DNA of 64,000 bases from Neolewinella lacunae (GTDB lineage Bacteria; Bacteroidota; Bacteroidia; Chitinophagales; Saprospiraceae). A program made the position numbers and the translations under genes. The notes beneath the pieces were generated by a model. The model searched no databases, had not been told where the DNA came from, and saw nothing but the letters and a program-made list of their open reading frames with translations. This document shows positions 53,201 through 60,964 of this stretch, in pieces; position 1 is the first letter of the stretch; each line of letters begins with the position of its first letter. The stretch spans positions 124,001-188,000 of the forward strand of contig NZ_JACSIT010000153.1 in assembly GCF_014349155.1 (NCBI RefSeq), in the 5' to 3' direction.

Positions 53201-54975
53201 TTTTTGCGCCCTACAAGGCGGTCATCGGCATCAGCGACTGGTCGGAAATCCAGTTTGCCTTCGCTACCGAAACCACACCCTACCGCGTGCTGCTCAACGT
53301 CGTCAACTGCGACGCCGATCTGACGGATGTGCTGGTTTCCTTCAACGGTGAGCACCGCATTCCGCAGGCCGATGGTACGGTGCAGTTTTTCAACGTTGCC
53401 TCCAACGTGGCCCAGCCGCTGGCCATCTCCAAAGGCGGCGTGCTGCTGGTGCAGGATACGCTGGCGGTGGATGCCGACCTGGAATTGGCTTACGACCTCG
53501 GTGCGGTGGCCGGCCTGAGTGCGGTGGGCAGTAGTCCGACCACCGTTACACTGAGCTGGACGGGCGCGGCCGCAGGTGCAGGGTACGTCGTGGAACGCAG
53601 TGTGGAGGGCGGGGCCTACAGCGAAATTGCGCGGGTGGATACGACCGTTTGGGTAGACAGCAACGTCGTGGCGGCCAACGACTACGCCTACCGCGTAGCT
53701 GCCGAGCTGGCCGGTGGATCGGCCCTTTCCTGCTTCTCCGACCCCGTGGCCATCACGGCCCCCTACATTGTCGTCGATTACCGCAATGCCGATCTCAACC
53801 AGCCGGGCAACAACAAAATTGCGCCCCAGCTGCGCCTGCGCAACGTCTCGGACCTGCCCGTAGCCATCAGTGAACTCACGGTACGCTACTGGTTTACGGC
53901 CGAGAACCTGGCGACGCTGAACTTCTTCGTCGATTACGCCGCCCTGGGCACTTCCGCCGTAGCGGGCACCTTTACCGCCCTGCCGGAAGCCCGCGACGGG
54001 GCCAGCCACTACCTGGAACTCGGCTTCAACACCGCCTACCAGATCCCCGCCAACGGCAACACCGGCGACATCAAGACGCGGATCGCCAAGGCGAACTACA
54101 GCAACTTCGCTGAGGCCGACGACCACAGCTACGCCAACGTGGGCAGTTACGTGGAAAGCAGCAGCATCACCGTTTACCGCAACGGCGTCCTGATTTGGGG
54201 TGCGGAGCCTGCCGTTAGTGCCGTCCAGGCCCCTGCCCTCCGCGTCGTTCACCGGACGACCGACAATGCCAACAACAACAGCATCAAGCCGGAGCTCAAC
54301 CTCGTCAACGACGGCAACGTGGGGGTGGACCTGGCGGACGTTACGCTCCGCTACTGGTTTACGCCCGAGGGCAGCGCGGCGCTGCAATACGCCCTGGATT
54401 ACAGTCTGCTGAATGCTTCCTTGATCGGTGGGCAGTTCGTTGCGGCGGGCGATCGGCCGGGTGGCAGCCACTACTTCGAGGTGGGCTTCGACCCGGCTTT
54501 GGGCCAACTCGCCGCCCGGAGCGAAACCGGGCCGATGAAGTTCCGCTTCTTCAAGCAGGATTGGCCCAACTTCAGCGAAGCCGACGACCACTCCTACCTG
54601 GCTACGGGTGCCTGGCTGGACAATGCCTGGATCACGGCCTACCTCGGCGACGAACTGGTGTGGGGCGAAGAACCGGACCTGGCTCCTTTGCCGCGCCCGG
54701 CTCCTTCCACCGCGACTACGGCACCTGCGTTCAGCGCCCAGGTGTTCCCCAATCCGGCCCGGGAGTATACTGATCTGGTTTGGGGTGGCGACGTGGAACG
54801 GTTCGAGAATGTACACCTGGTTGGGGTCAATGGAACGCGCCACGCAGTGACTGCTGAAATTGCTGGTCAGCGCCTGCGCCTGCGCTTCGGGGCCGGGCTG
54901 CCCGCCGGACTTTATCTGGTGGGAGGCACAGTGAACGGTGAGCCAGTCGTCAGCCGGGTGGTAATTCGGCGCTAA
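50266..54975 (+). CDS. Giant secreted DUF5722 glycosidase-like protein with CBM3s and T9SS domain
   Basis: 1569 residues. R18-type signal peptide (LLLMVLLSTCVSAQ). Then three tandem ~140-residue beta modules (~20-165, 165-305, 306-450), each with a DPW(I/V) motif and ending F(R/K)FDFGR..., likely carbohydrate-binding. Residues ~465-985 match DUF5722: a GH-A-like barrel with WIIHNEVDAHTSW (Glu ~742) and TILLSENGFSS (Glu ~889) as candidate acid/base and nucleophile. A fibronectin III domain (~1085-1165) contains an in-frame R18. Two CBM3 modules follow (~1166-1320, ~1325-1475; VRYWFT, YSNFAEADDHSYA and PNFSEADDHSYL), then a T9SS sorting domain. Probably a cell-surface enzyme that binds crystalline or cell-wall polysaccharide. 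The catalytic assignment is inferred. Confidence 0.82.
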   Translation: MQKLSPFLPLLLMVLLSTCVSAQQIPLVFEATIRNQIGITPQPDGSLLINTLGADPWVRTVPLTQSYDHEQVYVLSFDYESATGLDNLQVFYGLQSAARRVDFGELRPTTNGPRTFKAFMKLEAPIWTEAYDRFRFDFGRFAGQSLTLSNLQLRAATPTEVIPLTLNIDERLGTNATVAADGSVTLTTNSIDPWIATFPFTTAYDPSQTYVLSYRYQGDALDDFRVFFGEPYDPARMALFGPLPSAAAYTAFSGFMPAGDPNWLDGPVNKLRFDFGREAGKTITVSDFYLREPTNAEANAYQPPVVVETVDLELDVNNTSAGLSGTETAPGEYLLNTTGNDPWIRSKTVTALYNIDSSYIISFEYRAPEAYNTLEIFFGPPINATQLLTTEQLPAAAEWTTYVLNPRLYVDNFQTADWTDFRFDFGRQENTTKQIEIRNLKLRKPTPQERLDEENSDKFRSRIVNQQFNAYLASTFPDRVTEVKVDSTQVTIRGELSGGTGPYFLAEINPEDYGFDLETFDHLIPLAETSGSFSVQQPRFAPLADRQKDRLYARWAVVTPNAAGTYTRTSALHWATHIAYAAENNLPEDKATTIKGLDGLTPGTLGNFNDLLDLDIKSMKINLVLNGVFALNPGANTTTYDFNGKTYHINQTFVDNLDARIKICSDNGIKPAFVLLIPISFTNAFLDSIFTHPDARLGLYSMANVTDARGVEHYTMLVDFLSRRYSRPDQLYGRLDQWIIHNEVDAHTSWTHAGEKPAPLYTQIYDRSMRLVHYTIRKHNPTAKVFSSLTKHFASKVGGEAGPNFRSREILTVQGKLMQLEGDYEWGIGWHSYPTNLRNPAVWQDAISATPLSYDAAQITPRNLEVIDGYVRQKSVLYNGRKVRTILLSENGFSSNVSTNPTFTQERQAAAVAYFWKKTNERLSAIENIQYHRWVDNPNEGGLEFGLWTVLPGTIEGFNEKKPSWYVWQAAGTPEEDAVFAPYKAVIGISDWSEIQFAFATETTPYRVLLNVVNCDADLTDVLVSFNGEHRIPQADGTVQFFNVASNVAQPLAISKGGVLLVQDTLAVDADLELAYDLGAVAGLSAVGSSPTTVTLSWTGAAAGAGYVVERSVEGGAYSEIARVDTTVWVDSNVVAANDYAYRVAAELAGGSALSCFSDPVAITAPYIVVDYRNADLNQPGNNKIAPQLRLRNVSDLPVAISELTVRYWFTAENLATLNFFVDYAALGTSAVAGTFTALPEARDGASHYLELGFNTAYQIPANGNTGDIKTRIAKANYSNFAEADDHSYANVGSYVESSSITVYRNGVLIWGAEPAVSAVQAPALRVVHRTTDNANNNSIKPELNLVNDGNVGVDLADVTLRYWFTPEGSAALQYALDYSLLNASLIGGQFVAAGDRPGGSHYFEVGFDPALGQLAARSETGPMKFRFFKQDWPNFSEADDHSYLATGAWLDNAWITAYLGDELVWGEEPDLAPLPRPAPSTATTAPAFSAQVFPNPAREYTDLVWGGDVERFENVHLVGVNGTRHAVTAEIAGQRLRLRFGAGLPAGLYLVGGTVNGEPVVSRVVIRR
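50315..50332 (+). repeat. R18 repeat, two mismatches, in a signal peptide
   Basis: Encodes STCVSAQ at the cleavage site of the DUF5722 protein. Confidence 0.8.
53562..53579 (-). repeat. R18 repeat, exact, inside a fibronectin III domain
   Basis: Reads GAAAGA between strands SWT and YVVERS, lengthening a loop where FN3 domains normally have one or two residues. Confidence 0.85.
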
Positions 54976-55154
54976 TTCCGCAGGAATGGGCACCAGCGAA
55001 CTCCCCCTTCCGGTCGGTTGGCCTGGGAAGGGGGAGTTTGCTTTTACCCTGCGTGCTGCCTTTAGCGTTGCGCCTCGCTGGGCGCTTGAGGCTGGGTTTT
55101 ACTCAGGGAAGGAATTTTGGAAAAATGATCTTCTTGAAAGCTTTTTCAGGCTTA

Positions 55155-55307
55155 GAGCGTGTCTAAATTTTTACTTCCTGATAACCAAGCACTTATGAAC
55201 CTGGCGTCACAAAAAATGGCTTACGTAGTCCACTATGCGCGCAATTTTTTGTCTAGCCAGAACCATAAGTCATTGATTATCAGTTCTTAAAAATTTTAGA
55301 CACGCTC
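55155..55307. mobile_element. MITE-like foldback element (153 bp)
   Basis: GAGCGTGTCTAAA at the left is inverted as TTTAGACACGCTC at the right. The imperfect complementarity extends ~60 bp into both arms (CTGATAA..CAA, CACTTATG, CCTGG). TTA flanks both ends (55152-55154, 55308-55310), a possible 3-bp target duplication. No ORF inside. AT-rich relative to surroundings and inserted right after the stop codon of the following gene. Confidence 0.75.
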
Positions 55308-55310
55308 TTA

Positions 55311-56669
55311 TTAATTTCTCCAAATCCATTGGGATAAAACTATCTCATCACCGCGCGTAATTTGAAGTCCATACATACCTGTTGCTATTCCCCTCAGATC
55401 TAGTGCACTGTGTAAACCACTAAAGGCCTTGATTAAAACGCCATTCAAATCGTACAATCTAATTGCGTCATACTGCAAGCCAGGATCGTGGTCAACGTAC
55501 AAAGTTCCTGCGTTTGGATTGGGATAAATTTTTATTTCAGCATCCACCAGAATGCTACTTGTTGTTGCAACAGTTGGCAACATAAATTTGTAGAGAAAAG
55601 GCCTTGCTCTTCCTCCAACGTCAGTTACATTCCCTTGCCCACCAATCAGTACGCAGTTATTCTGACCTGAAACCGCCAGGACGGTATTCGCATAATTTCC
55701 CTCGTCAAACATCGCACTACGATCAGACCACAATGTTTCCCCTTCCGGCGAGAGAGATACGGCATAAGAATCCATGTCAAAGCCCCGACCGATCGAGCCA
55801 GCCAAAATAATTTGACCGTCAATAAAATCACCCCCAAAAAAATATATCTTATTATCAAAACCCGAAGGATAAAACACCCGTGACCATATTATTTCTCCAG
55901 TATAGCCTATTGAATACACTATTCCTTCTGATCCGTTAAAATCCCCCGTACGCCCCGCCAGGAATAAATTATCTGGGCCAAAAAAAACATCCGCTATCCT
56001 CTCTGGTATATTTAAAATCGTATCCAACATTATTTCTTCTTCAGGCCCGTAGACTACAATTCTTCCCGTACCCGGGGAATCCAAATACTCGATCCGCTGG
56101 TTTTGATCGTTAATATTCATTGAGACCGGGGCATCTGAAGAAATTTCAAGCTCGTAAGTGGCCAAAAGCGTGGAAACATCAAACTTCCCTCGTAAAAGGT
56201 AGTCTACGCCACCAATCTCAACTTCGCCAAATAGCTGAATTACATTATCTTTAAACAGCGCGTCAGCAATATACCCAAATCGGCTGTTTACTGAAGTATC
56301 GCCGGTTATATTTGTTACGAATCGGGAATTCAAGCCATCCGCATCCGTCAGATAGACTTGCCCATTTTTAGTCAAATGGACTAAATCCCCAGAAGGATTC
56401 TCCACACTAATTACCACCCATCCATCATTGCAATTACAGATATCTCTACCCCAAAGCAGTTCCCCATTCGGGTTCAGTCGATAAACCCGACTATTGCCGG
56501 TAGTGGCAATTAACAAATCAGCATTCTGAGTTTCGAACACCTTGGAGGTTTGGCCTGCGACGTCTCCTGCAAACTCCCACCCCAGCTGGCCTGACAATTC
56601 AGCTCCATTGCAGAGCACAAGAAACACACTAATAGCCATTAAGGCAGTCTGCTTTAAATTTATTTTCAT
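55311..56669 (-). CDS. T9SS-sorted beta-propeller-like secreted protein (AT-rich)
   Basis: 452 residues. Signal peptide (MKINLKQTALMAISVFLVL..., ending LSGQ). The body has repeating blades with YRLNPNGELLWGRD, VYSIGYTGEIIWSR, YAVSLSPEGETLWSD, as in WD/PQQ-like secreted propellers. The end (IKIYPNPNAGTLYVDH, RLYDLNGVLIKAFSG, ATGMYGLQI) is a T9SS sorting domain. Base composition is visibly more AT-rich than the flanking PUL genes, and a MITE abuts its 3' end, so recent acquisition is plausible. Function unknown. Overlaps the next gene by 4 bp. Confidence 0.8.
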   Translation of the reverse strand: MKINLKQTALMAISVFLVLCNGAELSGQLGWEFAGDVAGQTSKVFETQNADLLIATTGNSRVYRLNPNGELLWGRDICNCNDGWVVISVENPSGDLVHLTKNGQVYLTDADGLNSRFVTNITGDTSVNSRFGYIADALFKDNVIQLFGEVEIGGVDYLLRGKFDVSTLLATYELEISSDAPVSMNINDQNQRIEYLDSPGTGRIVVYGPEEEIMLDTILNIPERIADVFFGPDNLFLAGRTGDFNGSEGIVYSIGYTGEIIWSRVFYPSGFDNKIYFFGGDFIDGQIILAGSIGRGFDMDSYAVSLSPEGETLWSDRSAMFDEGNYANTVLAVSGQNNCVLIGGQGNVTDVGGRARPFLYKFMLPTVATTSSILVDAEIKIYPNPNAGTLYVDHDPGLQYDAIRLYDLNGVLIKAFSGLHSALDLRGIATGMYGLQITRGDEIVLSQWIWRN

Positions 56670-57076
56670 GGCGCTTTATTAGGACCTATTTCTAAAATCT
56701 CGACAGTTACAATTCGACCACCAAAACCGCTTATGCTCAGATCACAGTGAAAATCGTTTTGCTGAATAATGGAACTATCGGCCTTGTAAAGCATAGTACC
56801 GATACAAGCTTTAACAATTGGAAGCTCATCATCTGCCCAGGTGCCTATGCCTAAGAATAATTCCGGCCCCTTTACAGTTGACAAAAAAGACAGGTAGGTT
56901 GTGTCCGCTCCCAACAAAACCTCTTCCTTTATGAATGGGCAAGTGTTATGGTCAATCTTTAGCAATAGCCGTTGCTTACTTAAATTGGAAAACCTGATTA
57001 CTTTAGCTGGGTCACAGGTGAAAAATGACAAAAACAATGACACCGTAAATAAAATGCGCGTGCAAATTTTTATCAT
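56666..57076 (-). CDS. Small lipoprotein, unknown function (AT-rich)
   Basis: 136 residues. N-terminal ILFTVSLFLSFFTCDPAK reads as a lipoprotein signal (FTC). No family recognised; there are three further cysteines (NTCPF, KACIG, FHCDL). It overlaps the start of the propeller protein gene (ATGA), so the two are one transcription unit with this gene first. Its composition matches that of its partner, unlike neighbours. Likely co-acquired. Confidence 0.7.
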   Translation of the reverse strand: MIKICTRILFTVSLFLSFFTCDPAKVIRFSNLSKQRLLLKIDHNTCPFIKEEVLLGADTTYLSFLSTVKGPELFLGIGTWADDELPIVKACIGTMLYKADSSIIQQNDFHCDLSISGFGGRIVTVEILEIGPNKAP

Positions 57077-57248
57077 CTTTCTTGCTTAAACTGTTCAATA
57101 AAATGCGGAAGCCCGATTGTTTGGCAAGACAATGCCGGTGCAGGCCTTCTTCACCGACCTTGGTAAGGTAAAGCATCTTGAGCGCATAGACAAGTCCACC
57201 GCCCCATTCGGAGCCTTTCCCTGGGCAGAGAGGGCCTTACTCCCCCCC

Positions 57249-57271
57249 CACCCCGAAGGTACAGGATGCCC
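57249..57271 (+). repeat. 23-bp ACAGGATGCCC repeat
   Basis: Second identical copy, 55 bp before the GH78-like gene start; the same distance and orientation relation as the copy before the DUF5722 gene (57 bp). The rest of the 250-bp gap shows no gene. Confidence 0.75.
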
Positions 57272-57325
57272 CCTACCCTCACCCTTTCCTACCTTTCCCC
57301 ATCATTAGCCTTCCTACCTACGATC

Positions 57326-59122
57326 ATGCCAAAACTGTTTTTTCTCTGCTCCCTGTTCCTGCTCTGCACCTGCGTCAGCGCCCAGCATGAAATACTGCGA
57401 AGCAAAAAGGAGGTGGGGAATGCCCAACTCCCCCCCGTCTTCAGCTCCGCCGAAAACGCCGCAGCCCACCGTTCGCCTACTGTGAAAAGCTACCTGACGC
57501 CCAACCGCATCGTGTGGCAATCGGACAGCACCGGGCAGTTCATCCAAAACCCCGAACTGCTGCTGCAAAAGAGCAACGGACAGGTGGCGGTGAACGACCC
57601 CAACCGCCTGCGCCTGATCAGTACCGCCGATCACCGGCCGGGCGTGTTGCTTGATTTTGGCCGCGAAATCCACGGCGGCATCAAGATTGCCATGGGCATC
57701 AAACCCAGCAAAGATCCCGTCCGGCTACGCATCCGCTTCGGCGAATCGGCCATGGAGGCGATGTCGGAGATCGGTGGCCAACAAAACGCCACCAACGAAC
57801 ACTCGCTGCGCGATTTTCAGATTGAGGTGCCCTGGCTGGGCAGCATCGAAGTGGGCGAAACCGGCTTCCGCTTCGTGCGCATTGACCTGGTGGATGCCGA
57901 CGTGAATATGCCCCTGTACGCCGTGCAAGCCGCTTTCATCTACCGCGACCTGCCTTACCTGGGCTCCTTCGAAAGCAACGACGCGCGCCTTAACGCCATC
58001 TGGCTGACCGGTGCCTACACCGTCCACCTCAACATGCAGGACTACCTCTGGGACGGCATCAAGCGCGACCGCCTCGTTTGGGTAGGCGACCTCCACCCGG
58101 AAATCATGACCGTGGCCTCCGTTTTCGGCAACAACGAAGTGGTGCCCCGCAGCCTCGATCTGGCCCGCGACCAGCACCCCCTGCCGCAGTGGATGAACAC
58201 CATCAGCAGCTACTCGATGTGGTGGCTCATCATCCATAAACAGTGGTACGACAACTATGGCGACCTGGACTACCTGCGCGAGCAAGAACCCTACCTGATT
58301 GCCCTGCTGGCCCAGCTGGCCACCTTCATCGACGAAGACAACGCCGAAAAACTGAACGGTGGCCGCTTTCTGGACTGGCCCACCAGCCCGGACAAAGCCG
58401 CCGTGCACGCCGGTTTGCAGTCGATGATGGTCCTCACCTTCGAGGCGGGTAGCGCGCTGCTGACTACCCTGGAAAAACCGGAACTGGCCAAAAATTACGC
58501 CGCCGTCGCCGCCCGGCTGCGCAAGCACCTGCCCGAGGGGAACACCAGCAAACAGGCCGCCGCCATGATGGTCCTGGCCGGCCTGGCCGACGCCAAGGCC
58601 ACCAACGAAGAAATCCTGAAAAAAGACGGCGTCCAGCGCATGTCCACCTTCTACGGCTACTACATCCTCGAAGCGATGGCCCAGGCCGACGACTACACCG
58701 GAGCCCTCGACGTGATCCGCAATTACTGGGGAGCGATGCTCGACCTCGGGGCCACCACCTTCTGGGAAGATTTCGACATCAACGACAGCCGCAACGCCAC
58801 GCCCATTGACGCGCTTGTGCCGCTGGGCAAGGACGACATCCACGGAGATTTCGGGGAGTTCTGCTACGTCGGCTACCGCCACAGTTTTTGCCACGGCTGG
58901 GCCAGCGGACCCACCGCCTGGCTGAGCCAACACGTGCTGGGCATCACCCTGGTGGAAGGGGGCGACGCGGTGAAGATCAATCCCCACCTCGGTGATCTGG
59001 AATTTGCGCGGGGCACCTTCCCCACCAAATTCGGCGTCCTCAAAATCAGTCACGAGCGCAATGCCCTGGGCCAGATAAAAACCTCCCTGGAAATTCCCGA
59101 AGGCCTGCGGGTCATCCGCTAA
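57326..59122 (+). CDS. GH78-like alpha-L-rhamnosidase
   Basis: 598 residues from the ATG at 57326. R18-type signal peptide (FFLCSLFLLCTCVSAQ). A beta domain with LLDFGREIHGGIKI and RIRFGESAMEAM (typical GH78 N-terminal module) is followed by the (alpha/alpha)6 barrel with QDYLWDGIKRDRLVWVGDLHPE (~239-260), the variant catalytic block of a GH78 branch, and YRHSFCHGWASGPTAWLSQHVLG. Shorter than the GH78 enzyme at 47327 and lacking its extra N-terminal domains. First gene of a five-gene operon with RhaM and two sulfatases, which supports rhamnose release. Confidence 0.85.
   Translation: MPKLFFLCSLFLLCTCVSAQHEILRSKKEVGNAQLPPVFSSAENAAAHRSPTVKSYLTPNRIVWQSDSTGQFIQNPELLLQKSNGQVAVNDPNRLRLISTADHRPGVLLDFGREIHGGIKIAMGIKPSKDPVRLRIRFGESAMEAMSEIGGQQNATNEHSLRDFQIEVPWLGSIEVGETGFRFVRIDLVDADVNMPLYAVQAAFIYRDLPYLGSFESNDARLNAIWLTGAYTVHLNMQDYLWDGIKRDRLVWVGDLHPEIMTVASVFGNNEVVPRSLDLARDQHPLPQWMNTISSYSMWWLIIHKQWYDNYGDLDYLREQEPYLIALLAQLATFIDEDNAEKLNGGRFLDWPTSPDKAAVHAGLQSMMVLTFEAGSALLTTLEKPELAKNYAAVAARLRKHLPEGNTSKQAAAMMVLAGLADAKATNEEILKKDGVQRMSTFYGYYILEAMAQADDYTGALDVIRNYWGAMLDLGATTFWEDFDINDSRNATPIDALVPLGKDDIHGDFGEFCYVGYRHSFCHGWASGPTAWLSQHVLGITLVEGGDAVKINPHLGDLEFARGTFPTKFGVLKISHERNALGQIKTSLEIPEGLRVIR
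57366..57383 (+). repeat. R18 repeat, two mismatches, in a signal peptide
   Basis: Encodes CTCVSAQ, then continues with the same CAGCATGAAATACTGCGAAG-type sequence as the other GH78 gene. Confidence 0.8.
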
Positions 59123-59143
59123 TCAACCCGCAAATTTCGTCCG

Positions 59144-60964
59144 ATGATGCTCCCATTTTTGCGCTTTCTACTCTGTCTTTGGCCCGGTCTGCTCCTGGCC
59201 CAGCTCAGTTCACCGCCGCAGGTATCGCCGCAACGGGCCGATACCTGGGCGGCAACCGATGCGCTCGGGCGCAGCCTGCCCGACAACGCCGCAACGGGAG
59301 ACCTGAACGAAAACAAACACGTCGGCATTTTCTATTTCCTCTGGCTCGGCGCCCACGGGCACGACGCGCATACCAAGCCTTTGCCCGACGAGGGAGTGAT
59401 GGTCCCTACCGACACCGCCTACCGCAGCCCCTACGACATCAGCCGGCTGCTGGCCGAAAACCCGGCCAACCCGGCTTACGGTCCGGACAAAGCCTTCCAC
59501 CACTGGGCGGAATCCGTGTTTGGCTACTACCTTTCGGACGACGACTGGGTAATCGTCAAGCACGCCCAACTGCTCTCCGATGCGGGCGTCGACGTGATTG
59601 TCTTCGACGTCACCAACTCCCTAGTTTACCTACCCCAGGCCCTGCGGGTGTGTACTTTGTTTGCGCGCCTCCAGCAAATGGGCTGGGCGGTGCCCCGGGT
59701 GGCTTTCCTGACCAACTCCCAGCACGTAAAGACAACCGAGCGGATTTACGCCGAATTTTACGCGCCGGGGCTCTACCCCGATCTCTGGTTCCGCTGGAAG
59801 GGAAAACCCCTGCTGATGGGCAACCCCGAAGGCCTTTCGCCCGAAATCCAGGAATTTTTTAATTTTCGCCGCTCCTGGGCCTGGACGAAGGGGCAGGAGT
59901 GGTTTGGGGATGGCAAGGACAAGTGGCCCTGGATCGACCACTACCCCCAGCAGTACGGCTGGCACGACAGCCCCGGCGTACCAGAGCAGATTGTGGTGGC
60001 CTCCGCGCAGCACCCCGTTTCCAACATCGGGCGGAGTTTTCACGCGGGGCGACAGCCGGCGCCGGACAGCATCGACCCGGGGCGGGGTCTCTTTTTCGCC
60101 GAGCAGTGGCGGCGGGCCTGGGAGGTCGACCCCGAATTCGTCTTCATCACTGGCTGGAACGAGTGGGTGGCGATGCGCTTCACCGACGGGCGGGCCAAGC
60201 AAATTATGGGCAAACCCGTGCAGCCGGGCGATACCTACTTCGTCGATCAGTACAACGAAGAATTCAGTCGCGACATCGAACCCATGCGCGGTGGATTTAC
60301 CGACAACTACTACTACCAGATGGTGGATGGCATCCGCCGCTACAAGGGCACGCGGCCACCGCAGCAGCGCCCCGGCCAAACGGCGGCAATGACCATTGAC
60401 GGTAGCTTTACGGAGTGGGAAAGCGTAACGGGCGTGTACTACGACCACCTGGCCGATACGCGCCACCGCGCGCATCCCGGCTGGGGACGCACGGGCGTGT
60501 ACCGCGATAGTTCCGGGCGCTACGACCTGGTGGAAGCCCGCGCCGCCGAAGGGGCTGACCATTTTTTCTTCTATCTGCGCAGTCACAACGACTTTGCGGC
60601 GGGGCAGGTGCCGGAGGGGCTGGAGCTCCTGCTGGTGGCGGGGGCGGCGGAAATGCCGGCGTCCCTCGGTTACCACTACCGCGTGGTGCGGGGCGCGGCC
60701 GCAGGTGCCATGGAAGTCCAAAGGAGCAGAGGCGGTTGGGAGTGGACATCCATCGGGCAGGCGGCCGTGGCTCTGCGGGGCAATCAGCTGGAACTGAGTC
60801 TCCCGAAAGCCCTGCTGGGCGACTATCCCCCGGTGCTGGAATTCAAGTGGATCGATAACGTCTACCCCGCCGGCGATGCCCTGCGCTTTTACACCCACGG
60901 AGATGCGGCACCGAACGCCCGCTTCAACTACCGCTTCCAGACCGCAAAAACCGACGACCGATGA
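59144..60964 (+). CDS. Secreted GH71/99-like glycosidase with C-terminal carbohydrate-binding-like domain
   Basis: 606 residues. Signal peptide MMLPFLRFLLCLWPGLLLAQ. The barrel shows GIFYFLWLGAHGHD, LSDAGVDVIVFDVTNS and VFITGWNEWVAMRF, which resembles GH71/GH99-type and WbsX-like proteins where the Glu in WNEW is functional. Residues ~420-600 form a beta-sandwich (MTIDGSFTEWESV, FFFYLRSHNDFAAG, LEFKWIDNV) like CBM9/DOMON domains and contain an in-frame R18. The stop overlaps the rhaM start (ATGA). Family assignment is tentative; a role in the same rhamnose-rich glycan is inferred from the operon. Confidence 0.7.
   Translation: MMLPFLRFLLCLWPGLLLAQLSSPPQVSPQRADTWAATDALGRSLPDNAATGDLNENKHVGIFYFLWLGAHGHDAHTKPLPDEGVMVPTDTAYRSPYDISRLLAENPANPAYGPDKAFHHWAESVFGYYLSDDDWVIVKHAQLLSDAGVDVIVFDVTNSLVYLPQALRVCTLFARLQQMGWAVPRVAFLTNSQHVKTTERIYAEFYAPGLYPDLWFRWKGKPLLMGNPEGLSPEIQEFFNFRRSWAWTKGQEWFGDGKDKWPWIDHYPQQYGWHDSPGVPEQIVVASAQHPVSNIGRSFHAGRQPAPDSIDPGRGLFFAEQWRRAWEVDPEFVFITGWNEWVAMRFTDGRAKQIMGKPVQPGDTYFVDQYNEEFSRDIEPMRGGFTDNYYYQMVDGIRRYKGTRPPQQRPGQTAAMTIDGSFTEWESVTGVYYDHLADTRHRAHPGWGRTGVYRDSSGRYDLVEARAAEGADHFFFYLRSHNDFAAGQVPEGLELLLVAGAAEMPASLGYHYRVVRGAAAGAMEVQRSRGGWEWTSIGQAAVALRGNQLELSLPKALLGDYPPVLEFKWIDNVYPAGDALRFYTHGDAAPNARFNYRFQTAKTDDR
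60691..60708 (-). repeat. R18 repeat, exact, inside the GH71/99-like gene
   Basis: Reads GAAAGA in a loop between two strands of the C-terminal sandwich domain. Confidence 0.85.

Noticed and set aside
54721-54739. Possible further R18 copy near the end of the DUF5722 gene
   Set aside because: GCACCTGCGTTCAGCGCCC needs a one-base insertion plus substitutions and encodes the normal linker before a T9SS domain; too weak to count.
51724-54993. A 1089-codon open frame antisense to the DUF5722 gene
   Set aside because: High-GC coding sequence leaves the antisense frame open by codon bias. The translation is low-complexity Gly/Val/Ala/Arg-rich without motifs, and the sense strand has clear domains.
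55155-55307. A complete insertion sequence at the foldback element
   Set aside because: Only 153 bp with no transposase frame; at most a non-autonomous element.
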